Shown here: piece by piece, positions 12,069 to 19,601 of the stretch
Layout of the letters: every line of letters starts with the position of its first letter
Position numbering within the stretch: the stretch's first letter is position 1
Origin: Bacilli bacterium
GTDB lineage: Bacteria; Bacillota_I; Bacilli_A; RF39; UBA660
Direction: 5' to 3'
Assembly (NCBI GenBank): GCA_017404385.1
Contig: JAFRCK010000034.1
Location: 1 to 64,000, forward strand
DNA length: 64,000 bases
The notes under the pieces: generated by a model
The model's database searches: none
The model's input: only the letters and a program-made list of their open reading frames with translations
What the model was told of the DNA's origin: nothing
Position numbers and translations under genes: made by a program

Positions 12069-12563
12069 TTATTCGTTTTCTTTTTGTTCGCATAATAAAT
12101 TTAATGCGATTGATAAATCTTTTACTGTACCAATTAGTCCAGCAGCAAGCATAGTAAGTAATCCTTCTCTTGATGGAAGTGTAGCTAACTCCTTAATAAC
12201 TTCTAATGAAGTAACTTCTCCATCAACAATTCCTCCCTTTATTTCAAGAGCTGGATGATCTTTTGCAAAATCACTTAAAGTCTTGATTGGGGCAACTGAA
12301 TCAGTTGAATATGCCATTGCACTAGGACCATTTAGGCATTCAGCAAGATCTAAATTTAAACTATCTAATGCTCTTTTTGTTAAAGTATTCTTCCAAACTT
12401 TGTATTCTGAATTATTTTCACGAAGTTTTTTTCTAAGTTCAGCAGTTTCTTCAGCAGTAAGACCACGGTAGTCAAATAGGATAAATGAAGCATTATTTTT
12501 TGCTACTTCAGTTATTTCATTAACAACTTCTGCTTTTGCTTCAATTATTTTTGCATTTGCCAT
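12069..12563 (-). CDS. rplJ: 50S ribosomal protein L10
   Basis: Anchors L7/L12 dimers to the ribosome. The N-terminal domain contains the conserved FDYRGLTAEETAELRKKLRE segment (in part), and the C-terminal helix binds L12. At 164 aa it is typical. The start has AAGGAGG. It is preceded by an L10 leader with attenuator at 12586-12700, so autoregulation by the L10-L12 complex is expected. Confidence 0.98.
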   Translation of the reverse strand: MANAKIIEAKAEVVNEITEVAKNNASFILFDYRGLTAEETAELRKKLRENNSEYKVWKNTLTKRALDSLNLDLAECLNGPSAMAYSTDSVAPIKTLSDFAKDHPALEIKGGIVDGEVTSLEVIKELATLPSREGLLTMLAAGLIGTVKDLSIALNLLCEQKENE

Positions 12564-12585
12564 ACTTTCCTCCTTGCTTTTTTAT

Positions 12586-12700
12586 ATCAAAAAAGTCTTT
12601 GTACTACGGACAAAGACTTATATTTATAGTTTATAAGTATTGCCCTCGGTAAGATATTGAGTTCTATTGAACACTTACTGTCTTCGGTACATGAACTTTT
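12586..12700 (-). promoter_or_regulatory. Ribosomal protein L10 leader with attenuator
   Basis: The minus-strand leader carries the signature segments CCGAAGACAGTAAGTG and CTTACCGAGG of the known L10 leader family. A perfect 10-bp hairpin follows (12593-12602 with 12610-12619) with a U-run immediately before the rplJ SD, an attenuator. In the family, L10(L12)4 binding to the upstream kink-turn region lowers rplJL expression; application here is by homology. Confidence 0.88.
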
Positions 12701-12714
12701 TTAATAACACGATT

Positions 12715-12743
12715 ATTATATACAATTAATATTAGTTTGTCAA
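12715..12743 (-). promoter_or_regulatory. Sigma-A promoter of rplJL
   Basis: Consensus TTGACA (12738-12743), a 17-bp spacer and consensus TATAAT (12715-12720). The -35 box overlaps the last codons of rplA, so rplJL can be transcribed independently of rplKA. Confidence 0.88.
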
Positions 12744-13433
12744 TGTACTAATATCAACTTTTACACCAGGACCCATTGTTGATGATACTGAAATGTTTTT
12801 AATGAAAGATCCTTTAGCAGTTTGTGGTTTTAATTTTACTATTGTTGTTACAAATGATTGTAAGTTTTCAACTAACTTATCAGCATCAAATGAAACTTTA
12901 CCAATAATAGCATGAACATTACCATAACTATCTGTTCTAAATTCAATTCTTCCTTTTTTAACATCTTCAATAGCTTTTTTAACATCTGTTGTAACAGTTC
13001 CTGTTTTTGGATTAGGCATAAGACCTCTTGGTCCTAAAACCTTACCTATTTTACCAAGTAAAGGCATCATTTCTGGTGTAGCGATGATAACATCAAAGTC
13101 TAACCAGTTTTCTTTTTGAATTTTGTCAACTAAGTCTGCATCACCAACAAATTCAGCACCTGCAGATTGAGCAGCTTTTACTTGTTCAGCCATTTTTGTT
13201 AAAACTAATACTCTTTTACTTTTACCAGTTCCATTTGGAAGTACTATAGCACCTCTAATTTGTTGATCAGTTTTTTTAGTATCAACATTAAGATTTATAG
13301 CTACTTCTACAGAACCATCAAACTTAGATGTACTAGTCTTTTTAACTAATTCTATAGCTTCTTCTTTTGTATAAGCTTTACCTTTTTCAATTAATTCTAA
13401 AGCTTGTACGTATTTTTTACCTTTCTTTCTCAT
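12732..13433 (-). CDS. rplA: 50S ribosomal protein L1
   Basis: L1 stalk protein that handles the E-site tRNA; in many bacteria it also represses its own mRNA. At 233 aa it is full length, with the conserved [14 protein letters not shown] segment and a normal N-terminus (RKKGKKY). The SD is AAGGAGG. It lies 58 nt downstream of rplK, with a GTGGGAGG...ACCAC leader element between them. Confidence 0.98.
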   Translation of the reverse strand: MRKKGKKYVQALELIEKGKAYTKEEAIELVKKTSTSKFDGSVEVAINLNVDTKKTDQQIRGAIVLPNGTGKSKRVLVLTKMAEQVKAAQSAGAEFVGDADLVDKIQKENWLDFDVIIATPEMMPLLGKIGKVLGPRGLMPNPKTGTVTTDVKKAIEDVKKGRIEFRTDSYGNVHAIIGKVSFDADKLVENLQSFVTTIVKLKPQTAKGSFIKNISVSSTMGPGVKVDISTLTN

Positions 13434-13444
13434 GTTTCCTCCTT

Positions 13445-13471
13445 GTGGTATTTACGGATATTTCCTCCCAC
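13445..13471 (-). promoter_or_regulatory. Candidate L1-type leader element before rplA
   Basis: On the minus strand GTGGGAGG is followed 14 nt later by ACCAC, giving a GTGG/CCAC stem with an inner GGA/TCC pairing. The closing strand abuts the rplA SD. The same element occurs upstream of rplK (13949-13976). The repeat before both genes suggests the L1 repressor binding site; this is an inference. Confidence 0.55.
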
Positions 13472-13491
13472 ATATCTATATATGTAAAATT

Positions 13492-13917
13492 CTAATCCTT
13501 AATTTCTATTCCCATATTCTTAGCAGTACCAGCAATAATCTTCATTGCTTCTTCTACGGTATAAGCGTTAAGATCTGGTAATTTAGTCTCTGCAATTTGA
13601 CGTAATTGTTCTTTAGTTATAGAACCAACGATTGTCTTAGATCCTGTAGCTGATGCTTTTTTTACTCCAGCAGCCTTCTTAATTAAGAATGCAGCAGGTG
13701 AAGTCTTTACTTTGAAATCAAATGATCTATCATCGTAAATATATACTTCAACTGGAACAATGTCTCCCATTTTATCTTTTGTAGCATCATTAAATCTGTT
13801 ACAAAAATCTGGTAGTGGAATACCGAATGGACCTAAAGCTGTACCAACTGGTGGAGCAGCAGTAGCTCTTCCTGCAGGGATTTGAAGTTTTACCTTGTTT
13901 ACTAATTCTCTTGCCAC
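13492..13917 (-). CDS. rplK: 50S ribosomal protein L11
   Basis: Forms the GTPase-associated centre base with 23S rRNA. The proline-rich AAPPVGTALGPFGI segment and the C-terminal rRNA-binding domain (AGVKKASATGSKTIVGSITKEQL) are present. I chose the GTG at 13917, giving MARELVNKVKLQIPAG and 141 aa, the family's usual length. AGGAGG lies 8 nt upstream, while an in-frame GTG at 13926 overlaps that SD. Confidence 0.97.
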   Translation of the reverse strand: MARELVNKVKLQIPAGRATAAPPVGTALGPFGIPLPDFCNRFNDATKDKMGDIVPVEVYIYDDRSFDFKVKTSPAAFLIKKAAGVKKASATGSKTIVGSITKEQLRQIAETKLPDLNAYTVEEAMKIIAGTAKNMGIEIKD

Positions 13918-13948
13918 GAAAAACACCTCCTATAAATTTTTTTCGCGA

Positions 13949-13976
13949 GTGGTACAAATGACTATATGCCTCCCAC
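13949..13976 (-). promoter_or_regulatory. Candidate L1-type leader element before rplK
   Basis: Minus-strand GTGGGAGG is followed 15 nt later by ACCAC. It matches the element before rplA in both ends and spacing while the middle differs, which is what a conserved RNA structure would look like. Confidence 0.55.
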
Positions 13977-14042
13977 TTCATCTATATATAAAAATACATA
14001 GTGCCATAATAATATAACATTTTTTTGAATGTTTGTCTATAC

Positions 14043-14582
14043 TTATTTATCAAGTTCTATTTGTGTTAAATCTACTTCTACTGTAGTTTCTTGTCCAAAT
14101 AAATCAATTGATACTTTTGCCTTGTTGTTTTCTTTGTCTATTTCAAGCACTTTACCAGCCATTAACTTAAATGGACCATCATTAATTTTAACTTTATCTC
14201 CTTCAGCTAAATCTACGACGACAGGCTTATCAGATACTCCAATAGTTTTTAATATATTATCTATTTCATGTTTAAATAATGGAAATGGTTTAGCTCCCTT
14301 TCCTGACGAACCTAAGAAACCAGTAACTCCTGGTGTATTTCTAACAACATACCATGCTTCATCAGTCATAATCATTTCAACTAAAACATAACCTGGGAAA
14401 AGTTTTTTAACTTTTTCCTTTTTAACACCATCTTTTATTTCTACTTCTGTTTTTTCTGGAACTATAACTCTAAAAATATAGTCTTGCATATTCATAGATT
14501 GAATACGCATATCTAATTTTTCTTTTACCTTATTTTCATGTCCAGAATAAGTATTAACTACATACCATTGCTTTTCTTCCAT
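14043..14582 (-). CDS. nusG: Transcription termination/antitermination protein NusG
   Basis: RNA polymerase elongation factor. It has an N-terminal NGN domain (WYVVNTYSGHENKVKEKL ... residues 5-110; MIMTDEAWYVVRNTPGVTGF) and a C-terminal KOW domain (FKLMAGKVLEID..., about 135-175). At 179 aa it is normal. The SD is AGGAGG. It follows secE with a 10-nt gap, the near-universal secE-nusG pair. Confidence 0.98.
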   Translation of the reverse strand: MEEKQWYVVNTYSGHENKVKEKLDMRIQSMNMQDYIFRVIVPEKTEVEIKDGVKKEKVKKLFPGYVLVEMIMTDEAWYVVRNTPGVTGFLGSSGKGAKPFPLFKHEIDNILKTIGVSDKPVVVDLAEGDKVKINDGPFKLMAGKVLEIDKENNKAKVSIDLFGQETTVEVDLTQIELDK

Positions 14583-14592
14583 AAAGTGCCTC

Positions 14593-14805
14593 CTAGAACC
14601 AATCCTTTATAGTATTAATTATTGATTTAAAATCAATCATTTTAATTAAAACTATAATATATTGAATTGCCATAAAGAATAATGCAAAGAAAATAATAGT
14701 TAATAATGTAACTAATACATTTTTCCATAATGCTTTACCCTTACACCATCTTATTCTTTTTGCTTCAGCTTTCATATCTGAAAAGAATTCTTTTACTTTT
14801 GTCAT
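14593..14805 (-). CDS. secE: Preprotein translocase subunit SecE
   Basis: Small SecYEG channel subunit of 70 aa. The amphipathic N-terminal part (EFFSDMKAEAKRIRWCKGKALWKN) precedes one transmembrane segment (VLVTLLTIIFFALFFMAIQYII), the typical single-span Gram-positive form. The start has GGTGA. rpmG, usually just upstream, is not present here. Confidence 0.95.
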   Translation of the reverse strand: MTKVKEFFSDMKAEAKRIRWCKGKALWKNVLVTLLTIIFFALFFMAIQYIIVLIKMIDFKSIINTIKDWF

Positions 14806-14857
14806 ATATTCACCTTTATTCCAAAATAAAAAACACTTTTTGTGCTTTCTTGAATAA

Positions 14858-14886
14858 ATATTAACATAAAATAAGTGTTAAGTCAA
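14858..14886 (-). promoter_or_regulatory. Sigma-A promoter of secE-nusG
   Basis: TTGACT (14881-14886), a 17-bp spacer and TAATAT (14858-14863), on the minus strand between the unknown gene and secE. Confidence 0.75.
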
Positions 14887-14902
14887 TGCTTTTAAGTGTT
14901 TT

Positions 14903-15649
14903 TTAGCTAATTGTAAATCCAGATGTCTTTGGAACATCTATTATTTCTTCATCTGGGTTTAATGGTTCTTTATCTAATTCATCTTTATGTTCTATTAAAT
15001 AATTTTCTAAGTATTCTAACATATGATCTAAACTATGGCTTGTATCTTTTTTATCATCACCATATATAAATTCTACAGGAAAATCTAAATGTTTTGAATA
15101 ATAAGCAATATCTTCGTTATATTTTTCATAAAACTTAATAAATTGTTTTACGTTTCTATAATTAATCTTTGTTTTTGTTATGTCAAAGCTTAATCTTCCT
15201 TGATACTCATTTGGTTTTCCTTTTTCAAATTCATTATTTCCAGATATAAATTCTGATTTTTTTTCAAAATCAAATCTAGCACATATATATTCTTCGCCAG
15301 CTGCATAAAAGTATTTAACTGCTTTTACTTGTGATTTTAATTTTTCTTCACGTGTTGCACATGGTAAATCTTGAAGATTATGCAATTTCATATATGTTCT
15401 AGCTATTGAATCGCAATGCTTTTCTACTCCTTGTTTATTTTTATTAAAACCAACTAAATATTGTTTATCAGTTATAATAACAAATCCACCATAGTCATGT
15501 TCATAATACATATAATTCCTAAAGAATTTATCAAATGAAAAACCTGCTAAAGAATCTTCAACTACATCATATTTATTAAATTCTGATATATCAGAAAAAT
15601 ATCCTAAATATGCTTCTTGATTCTTTGTTAACTCTACATTATTCTCCAT
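14903..15649 (-). CDS. Conserved-looking protein of unknown function, coupled to the sigma gene
   Basis: I do not recognise this 248-aa protein. It has no signal peptide or membrane segment and looks cytoplasmic. It is rich in Tyr, Phe, Glu and Lys, with patches such as YMYYEHDYGGFVIITDKQYL and YAAGEEYICARFDFEKK. It overlaps the 3' end of the SigH-like gene by 11 nt with the ATG at 15649 (20 nt with the GTG at 15658), so co-translation is likely. Bacillus has rpmG in this interval instead. Possible roles connected to the sigma factor are speculation. Confidence 0.75.
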   Translation of the reverse strand: MENNVELTKNQEAYLGYFSDISEFNKYDVVEDSLAGFSFDKFFRNYMYYEHDYGGFVIITDKQYLVGFNKNKQGVEKHCDSIARTYMKLHNLQDLPCATREEKLKSQVKAVKYFYAAGEEYICARFDFEKKSEFISGNNEFEKGKPNEYQGRLSFDITKTKINYRNVKQFIKFYEKYNEDIAYYSKHLDFPVEFIYGDDKKDTSHSLDHMLEYLENYLIEHKDELDKEPLNPDEEIIDVPKTSGFTIS

Positions 15650-16271
15650 TTTCTTCACTTCTTTCTTCCATTATTTTAGTAGCCTTTGTTCTTATTCTTG
15701 AAATACGACCACTAACTGATTTTTCACTTATTCCTAATAATTCTGATATTTCTTTGTATGAAAATCCTTGTATTCTTAAATCAAATACTTCATTTTCTAT
15801 CGAAGTTAGCTTTTCTTTAATTTTACCATATAGTTCAGATTGTTCTTCGAACTTAATAAATGTTGTTTCTGGATCTATATTTTTATTATCTAACACAACA
15901 TCAATTAATGGCTTTCCAATAGAATTAAAAGTAGTATCAATTGAAATAGAATTGTTTAACACTTTATGTTTTTCTCTATCTATGTTTCTAATAAAAGAAC
16001 CTAATTGTCTATCGATACATAAATTAGCAAATGATTTAAATTGTGTATTCTTTTTATCAGAATAATTTCTTATAGCTTGTGTTAAACCCATCATTCCTTC
16101 TTGTATTAAATCATTATAATCATAACCTCTTGATTCAACATAATTTTTAAATTTACTTGCCTTCATTTCGATAATTGGTCTATATTTTTTGTAAATCAAC
16201 TCTTTAGCAGCTTCATCATTTTCTGATATAAGATAGTTTATTTCATAATCATTTTCTTCTATATATTTCAT
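15639..16271 (-). CDS. sigH: SigH-like RNA polymerase sigma factor
   Basis: Sigma-70 family factor of 210 aa. Region 2 is clear (AAKELIYKKYRPIIEMKASKF ... YDYNDLIQEGMMGLTQAIRNY ... FKSFANLCIDRQLGSFIRN), and region 4 is a helix-turn-helix (LTSIENEVFDLRIQGFSYKEISELLGISEKSVSGRISRIR). Length and position (rlmB - sigH - secE - nusG) match Bacillus sigH, the transition-state and sporulation sigma factor. Its start overlaps the rlmB stop (TAATG). Assignment to SigH rests on both similarity and synteny. Confidence 0.88.
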   Translation of the reverse strand: MKYIEENDYEINYLISENDEAAKELIYKKYRPIIEMKASKFKNYVESRGYDYNDLIQEGMMGLTQAIRNYSDKKNTQFKSFANLCIDRQLGSFIRNIDREKHKVLNNSISIDTTFNSIGKPLIDVVLDNKNIDPETTFIKFEEQSELYGKIKEKLTSIENEVFDLRIQGFSYKEISELLGISEKSVSGRISRIRTKATKIMEERSEENGE

Positions 16272-16969
16272 TAATTTAAACCTCTTTGTCTAACCACTTC
16301 ATATATAACAATTGCAGCCGCTACTGAGGCATTTAAACTTTCCATTTTATTTTTCATAGGAATACTTATAATAAAATCACATTTATCTCTAACTAATTTT
16401 GAAATACCATTGCCTTCAGATCCTATTACTAAACAAGTTCTTTGATCATACTCTACATCCGTATAGTTAACACTATCCCTCATATCTGTACCATATATCC
16501 AAAATCCATATTTTTTAAGTTTCTCAATTGTTTGAGCTAAACTATTTTCTTCTACTATATCTATTTTATTTAAAGCACCAGCAGATACTTTCATTACTGT
16601 AGAATTAATTTCAACACCTCTTCTTTTAGGTATAATAATTGCTTCTACTCCTGCGGCTACTGCAGTTCTAATAATAGCTCCCAAATTATGTGGATCTTCT
16701 AAATGATCTAATAATACTATAAACTTTTTATCAATTAAATCTTCTAATTTACTATATTTAAAATCTTCTATATCTAAAACTATTCCTTGGTGATTTCCTT
16801 TAAATTTTCTATCCATTACTTTTTTATCCATATATTTTATATAGACACCCATGGATTCAAGTTTATTTATAATACTTTTTTCTTCAAATGTTTTAGAAAT
16901 AAATACTTCATTAATTTCTTTACCACTTTCTATTACTTCTTTTGCTACATTTTTACCAAATACAATCAT
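16271..16969 (-). CDS. rlmB: 23S rRNA (guanosine-2'-O-)-methyltransferase RlmB (SpoU family)
   Basis: Knotted SPOUT methyltransferase of 232 aa. The N-terminal substrate-binding domain (residues 1-70) is followed by the three SpoU motifs: LEDPHNLGAIIRTA, LVIGSEGNGIS and IPMKNKMESLNASVAAAI. Position after mrnC and before sigH matches Bacillus yacO. It starts 1 nt after the mrnC stop, so the genes are coupled. Confidence 0.94.
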   Translation of the reverse strand: MIVFGKNVAKEVIESGKEINEVFISKTFEEKSIINKLESMGVYIKYMDKKVMDRKFKGNHQGIVLDIEDFKYSKLEDLIDKKFIVLLDHLEDPHNLGAIIRTAVAAGVEAIIIPKRRGVEINSTVMKVSAGALNKIDIVEENSLAQTIEKLKKYGFWIYGTDMRDSVNYTDVEYDQRTCLVIGSEGNGISKLVRDKCDFIISIPMKNKMESLNASVAAAIVIYEVVRQRGLN

Positions 16970-16970
16970 A

Positions 16971-17345
16971 TTAAACCTCCAGAATTATATTAATTAGTTC
17001 ATCTATTCTTTCTTCTTTCTTTTCTAAATATAAATACCCAAATAAACATTCAAATCCTGTTGCCCATTTATATGTTACAATATCTGTATTCTTAGGATGT
17101 GAATAAGTATTAGCATTTCTACCTCTTTTTATATAGTCTATTTCTTCTTCAGTCAGTATATTATTATCTATAAAATAGTTAACAAATTTACATTGATTTT
17201 TGGCAGTAACATAATTCATTGCCATGTTTTGTAATTTATTTACCTTATTATTGCCCGTTGATAATAAATACTCTCTAATTTTTAATTCATATACTGCATC
17301 TCCCAAATAAGCTAGTGCTAGTATATTTATTTCATTAGTACCCAT
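16971..17345 (-). CDS. mrnC: Mini-ribonuclease III (MrnC)
   Basis: RNase III catalytic domain without a dsRNA-binding domain; it matures 23S rRNA ends in Gram-positives. The catalytic signature is ALAYLGDAVYELKIREYL near the N-terminus; TYKWATGFECLFGYLYLE carries the second acidic motif. I chose the ATG at 17345 (124 aa) because GGTGA lies 6 nt upstream; GTG codons at 17357 and 17354 overlap the SD. cysS, usually upstream, is absent. Confidence 0.93.
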   Translation of the reverse strand: MGTNEINILALAYLGDAVYELKIREYLLSTGNNKVNKLQNMAMNYVTAKNQCKFVNYFIDNNILTEEEIDYIKRGRNANTYSHPKNTDIVTYKWATGFECLFGYLYLEKKEERIDELINIILEV

Positions 17346-17630
17346 TTTTTTCACCACTTATATAATAACATATTTTAAAAGAATTGAAAAACATAGTAAT
17401 ACTGCTATTTACATTTTAAAAATTCAATTTTTTTATTTATATAATACTAGAAATCATTCCATAGTTAATCCTCCTATCTAATTAAGTATCCAAATAGTAT
17501 CATAAAATTATTAGTACTACAAATCACAAATACAGTATTTTTGTTATAAAAGAAAAACAATTCTTGTATTTTTTTTAATATAAAACTTAATTTTATATCA
17601 TAAATGAATTAAAAATAATATATTATTGTA
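17346..17630. other. AT-rich intergenic region, no gene seen
   Basis: About 285 bases between mrnC and the lipoprotein terminator. I see no ORF above 30 codons, no tRNA and no clear riboswitch. The only notable signal is a perfect GGAGG (17470-17474) 7 nt before an ATG (17462) on the minus strand, but that frame reads only Met-Glu-stop. Confidence 0.6.
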
Positions 17631-17635
17631 AAAAT

Positions 17636-17660
17636 AAAAAAAGAATATTTTTAATATTCC
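17636..17660 (-). terminator. Terminator of the DUF1307-like lipoprotein gene
   Basis: GAATATT ... AATATTC hairpin with a 3-nt loop and a following U-run on the minus strand. Confidence 0.75.
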
Positions 17661-17663
17661 TTT

Positions 17664-18128
17664 TTATTTACATTTTGCTCCAATTGATTCATACATTGAT
17701 TTAACACCTTTTACTGTTAATTTGTTATCTTTATTAACAAATGATTTCATAGCTGCATTATCTTCAACAAATTTATTTAAATCCATTTTGGAATAATCAA
17801 TAGTAACTTCAGAAACTACTTTTCCATCTTTATTTGTAACTTTATAATCATAACCCTTGTATTTCTCATTATTTGTTTTATATTGTTCTTTTAATTGTTT
17901 TTCAAAATATGATAATACAGTATTATTCTTTGATTCAACAGTTTCAGTTGTTTCAACCTTAGTTACTACATCCCCATCAGAATATATGTTATATTCTGAT
18001 TTTAATTTATAACCGCTAGCAGATTGATCTGATTCATAAGTACAAGTAACTTTGCTACTTGATCCACATCCTGTAACAAATAATATACCTACTAGAACTA
18101 GTGCCAATGAATACACATATTTTTTCAT
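17664..18128 (-). CDS. Predicted lipoprotein, possibly DUF1307-like
   Basis: A 154-aa secreted lipoprotein. The signal peptide (KKYVYSLALVLVGILFVTGC) ends in a lipobox VTGC, so the mature protein starts at Cys and is membrane-anchored outside the cell. The rest is Lys/Tyr/Thr-rich with alternating beta-type sequence (KLKSEYNIYSDGDVVTKVETTETVE), similar in style to the DUF1307/YehR lipoproteins. Function is unknown. I chose the second ATG (18128), 7 nt after GGAGG. It stands alone, with an extended -10 promoter (TGGTATAAT) and a short hairpin in its leader. Confidence 0.8.
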   Translation of the reverse strand: MKKYVYSLALVLVGILFVTGCGSSSKVTCTYESDQSASGYKLKSEYNIYSDGDVVTKVETTETVESKNNTVLSYFEKQLKEQYKTNNEKYKGYDYKVTNKDGKVVSEVTIDYSKMDLNKFVEDNAAMKSFVNKDNKLTVKGVKSMYESIGAKCK

Positions 18129-18248
18129 CATTTCACCTCCATCCTAATTATATATTTTTAAAATACTTTGTAATCTTAATACTTCAATTCGAAGTAAAAG
18201 TCTACTAGTATTCTTATTATTAATTATTATACCACATTTTAATAAAGA

Positions 18249-18284
18249 TACAAAAAAAATACCCAAATTATTCAGGTATTCTTA
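18249..18284 (-). terminator. Terminator of divIC
   Basis: AATACC ... GGTATT stem with a run of eight U on the minus strand; it overlaps the last codons of divIC. Confidence 0.75.
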
Positions 18285-18552
18285 TTATTATCTCGCCATC
18301 TTTAGAATACAAGTATTTTTCTCTTGCATATCTCGCTACATAATCCGGATCTTGTAGTTTATTAACTGTTGCTTGTAATTCATCTTGTTTATCTTTTAAT
18401 TCAATTAATTCTTTTTCATATTGTTTTTTTTCTTTTTCTTTTTTATACAGTTGATATGATGTACTACCAACTGTTTGTAATAATATTAAACCTATTCCAA
18501 TATACAATAAGGCAGTTAAAAGTATTTTTCTTTTTACTTTAGATTTTTCCAT
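18268..18552 (-). CDS. divIC: Septum formation initiator family protein (DivIC/FtsB)
   Basis: Bitopic divisome protein of 94 aa. A short basic cytoplasmic N-terminus, one membrane segment (LLTALLYIGIGLILLQTVG, about 11-29), a coiled coil (KKEKEKKQYEKELIELKDKQDELQATVNKL) and the family end motif DPDYVARYAREKYLY are visible. I chose the ATG at 18552 because AAGGAGG lies just upstream; the longer frame to 18609 would cover the promoter. Position after yabP-yabQ is exactly that of Bacillus divIC. Confidence 0.9.
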   Translation of the reverse strand: MEKSKVKRKILLTALLYIGIGLILLQTVGSTSYQLYKKEKEKKQYEKELIELKDKQDELQATVNKLQDPDYVARYAREKYLYSKDGEIIIRIPE

Positions 18553-18579
18553 AGCTGACCTCCTTTGCATACTACTTTT

Positions 18580-18609
18580 AGTATAGCAAAGAAAATATTT
18601 TTTAGTCAA
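18580..18609 (-). promoter_or_regulatory. Sigma-A promoter of divIC
   Basis: TTGACT (18604-18609), an 18-bp spacer and TATACT (18580-18585) on the minus strand, at the very end of yabQ. It lets the division gene be expressed without the sporulation genes upstream. Confidence 0.75.
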
Positions 18610-18611
18610 AT

Positions 18612-18884
18612 CTATTTTGTCTTATGTGTAAAGTAAAAATTGTAGAAATATATACCAAAAAGAAATGGAAAAAAATAGTATATATGAATAATGGAATTAT
18701 TAATAAACCTAAGTAATATAAAAAATATTAATACATTATCAATTATAAACAATATATTTATAATTATTTTATAAATTAGATTTTTACTTAACAATATGTT
18801 TTTATTTATATAAAAACAAAAAGAAAAAAATAAACCATATATAAAACATAAAAAGATGGATTTTATTTGTAAAACTAAACTCAT
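18612..18884 (-). CDS. yabQ: YabQ-like sporulation membrane protein
   Basis: A 90-aa, very hydrophobic protein with about three membrane segments (LCFIYGLFFSFCFYI; IYKIIINILFIIDNVLIFFILL; IYYFFPFLFGIYFYNFYF). Sequence alone is weak evidence, but it starts inside the yabP stop (ATGA overlap) and is followed by divIC, the yabP-yabQ-divIC order of endospore formers. YabQ localises to the forespore membrane and is needed for cortex formation in Bacillus. It is shorter than Bacillus YabQ. Confidence 0.72.
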   Translation of the reverse strand: MSLVLQIKSIFLCFIYGLFFSFCFYINKNILLSKNLIYKIIINILFIIDNVLIFFILLRFINNSIIHIYYFFPFLFGIYFYNFYFTHKTK

Positions 18885-19168
18885 TTAAATAATCTATTAA
18901 ATAGACTCGATTCTTTTTTTACTTCTTCTTCAATATACTGAATTCCATCTATTTTCCCTTTTATGGTAACATTTCCTTGATATGTATCTAATTTTATAAC
19001 TTCTAAGTTTTCTCCTTTAATATTCATTAATCCTTGCACTGTATCTATTACAAATTCTTCTTTATCAAAACTTTCTATTTTAACAACGCCAGTAATAATT
19101 ATGTTTTTTCTTTCTGATACAGAAAAAGAATGACTTAAATTAGTACTTATTTCCTTTATTTTTTCCAT
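18881..19168 (-). CDS. yabP: Sporulation protein YabP
   Basis: YabP/YqfC family protein of 95 aa. The family pattern is clear: LSVSERKxxxITGVxxxxSFDxEEFxxxTxxGxxxIxGxxLxxxxLD (here SFSVSERKNIIITGVVKIES ... IKLDTYQGNVTIKG). In Bacillus it is made in the mother cell under SigE. It ends with TGA, which shows UGA is a stop codon here. Confidence 0.88.
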   Translation of the reverse strand: MEKIKEISTNLSHSFSVSERKNIIITGVVKIESFDKEEFVIDTVQGLMNIKGENLEVIKLDTYQGNVTIKGKIDGIQYIEEEVKKESSLFNRLFK

Positions 19169-19212
19169 ATATTTCTCCTTTAATTAAATATATGAAATAA
19201 AATTTAAAATAT

Positions 19213-19238
19213 TAAAAAAAAGAAGATTATTCTTCTTC
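19213..19238 (-). terminator. Terminator of spoVG
   Basis: AGAAGA ... TCTTCT stem with a run of eight U on the minus strand; it includes the spoVG stop codon in its loop. Confidence 0.7.
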
Positions 19239-19514
19239 TTTTTTTTCTTCCTTAGGATCTTCTGCTTTTTCGTATTCACCTAAAATAGCAGTTTCAATCA
19301 TTTCTCTTCCTTCTGGAGTAATTGGATGAACGATGTCTCTGTATCCTCCAGTTGGAGTTTTTCTACTTGGCATAGCAACAAATAAACCGTTATCACCTTG
19401 AATAATTCTAATATCGTGAATAGCGATTAAGTCATCTAATAAAATAGAAGCGATTCCTTTCATTCTTGATTCATCTTTTTCAATTTTTTTAACATTAACT
19501 GATGTAACTTTCAT
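19227..19514 (-). CDS. spoVG: Septation/RNA-binding regulator SpoVG
   Basis: A 95-aa protein with the highly conserved SpoVG core: MKVTSVNVKK ... ASILLDDLIAIHDIRIIQGDNGLFVAMPSRKTP, then YRDIVHPITPEGREMIE. It is a nucleic-acid-binding regulator that also occurs in non-sporulating Firmicutes, so alone it does not prove sporulation. The acidic/Lys-rich C-tail is variable in the family. The SD is AAGGAGGG. A TTGTAA-17-TATAAT promoter overlaps the terminator of the upstream gene. Confidence 0.95.
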   Translation of the reverse strand: MKVTSVNVKKIEKDESRMKGIASILLDDLIAIHDIRIIQGDNGLFVAMPSRKTPTGGYRDIVHPITPEGREMIETAILGEYEKAEDPKEEKKEEE

Positions 19515-19548
19515 ATAATCCCTCCTTAGTATAATGTTAATTTAATTA

Positions 19549-19587
19549 TATAATAAAACATCTTGCTTTACAAGATGTTTTTCTTTT
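19549..19587. terminator. Terminator after the HdeD-like gene, overlapping the spoVG promoter
   Basis: An 11-bp stem (19555-19565 with 19571-19581) with U-rich flank. On the minus strand its 5-nt loop and left arm also supply the TTGTAA -35 box of a spoVG promoter, whose TATAAT is at 19545-19550. Confidence 0.75.
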
Positions 19588-19601
19588 TTAGTGTAAACCG
19601 A

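Noticed and set aside
12283-12471. Plus-strand ORF inside rplJ
   Set aside because: Shadow of rplJ; no SD, no recognisable protein.
13799-13981. Minus-strand 60-codon ORF overlapping rplK
   Set aside because: Out of frame with rplK over conserved sequence and covers its leader; no independent support.
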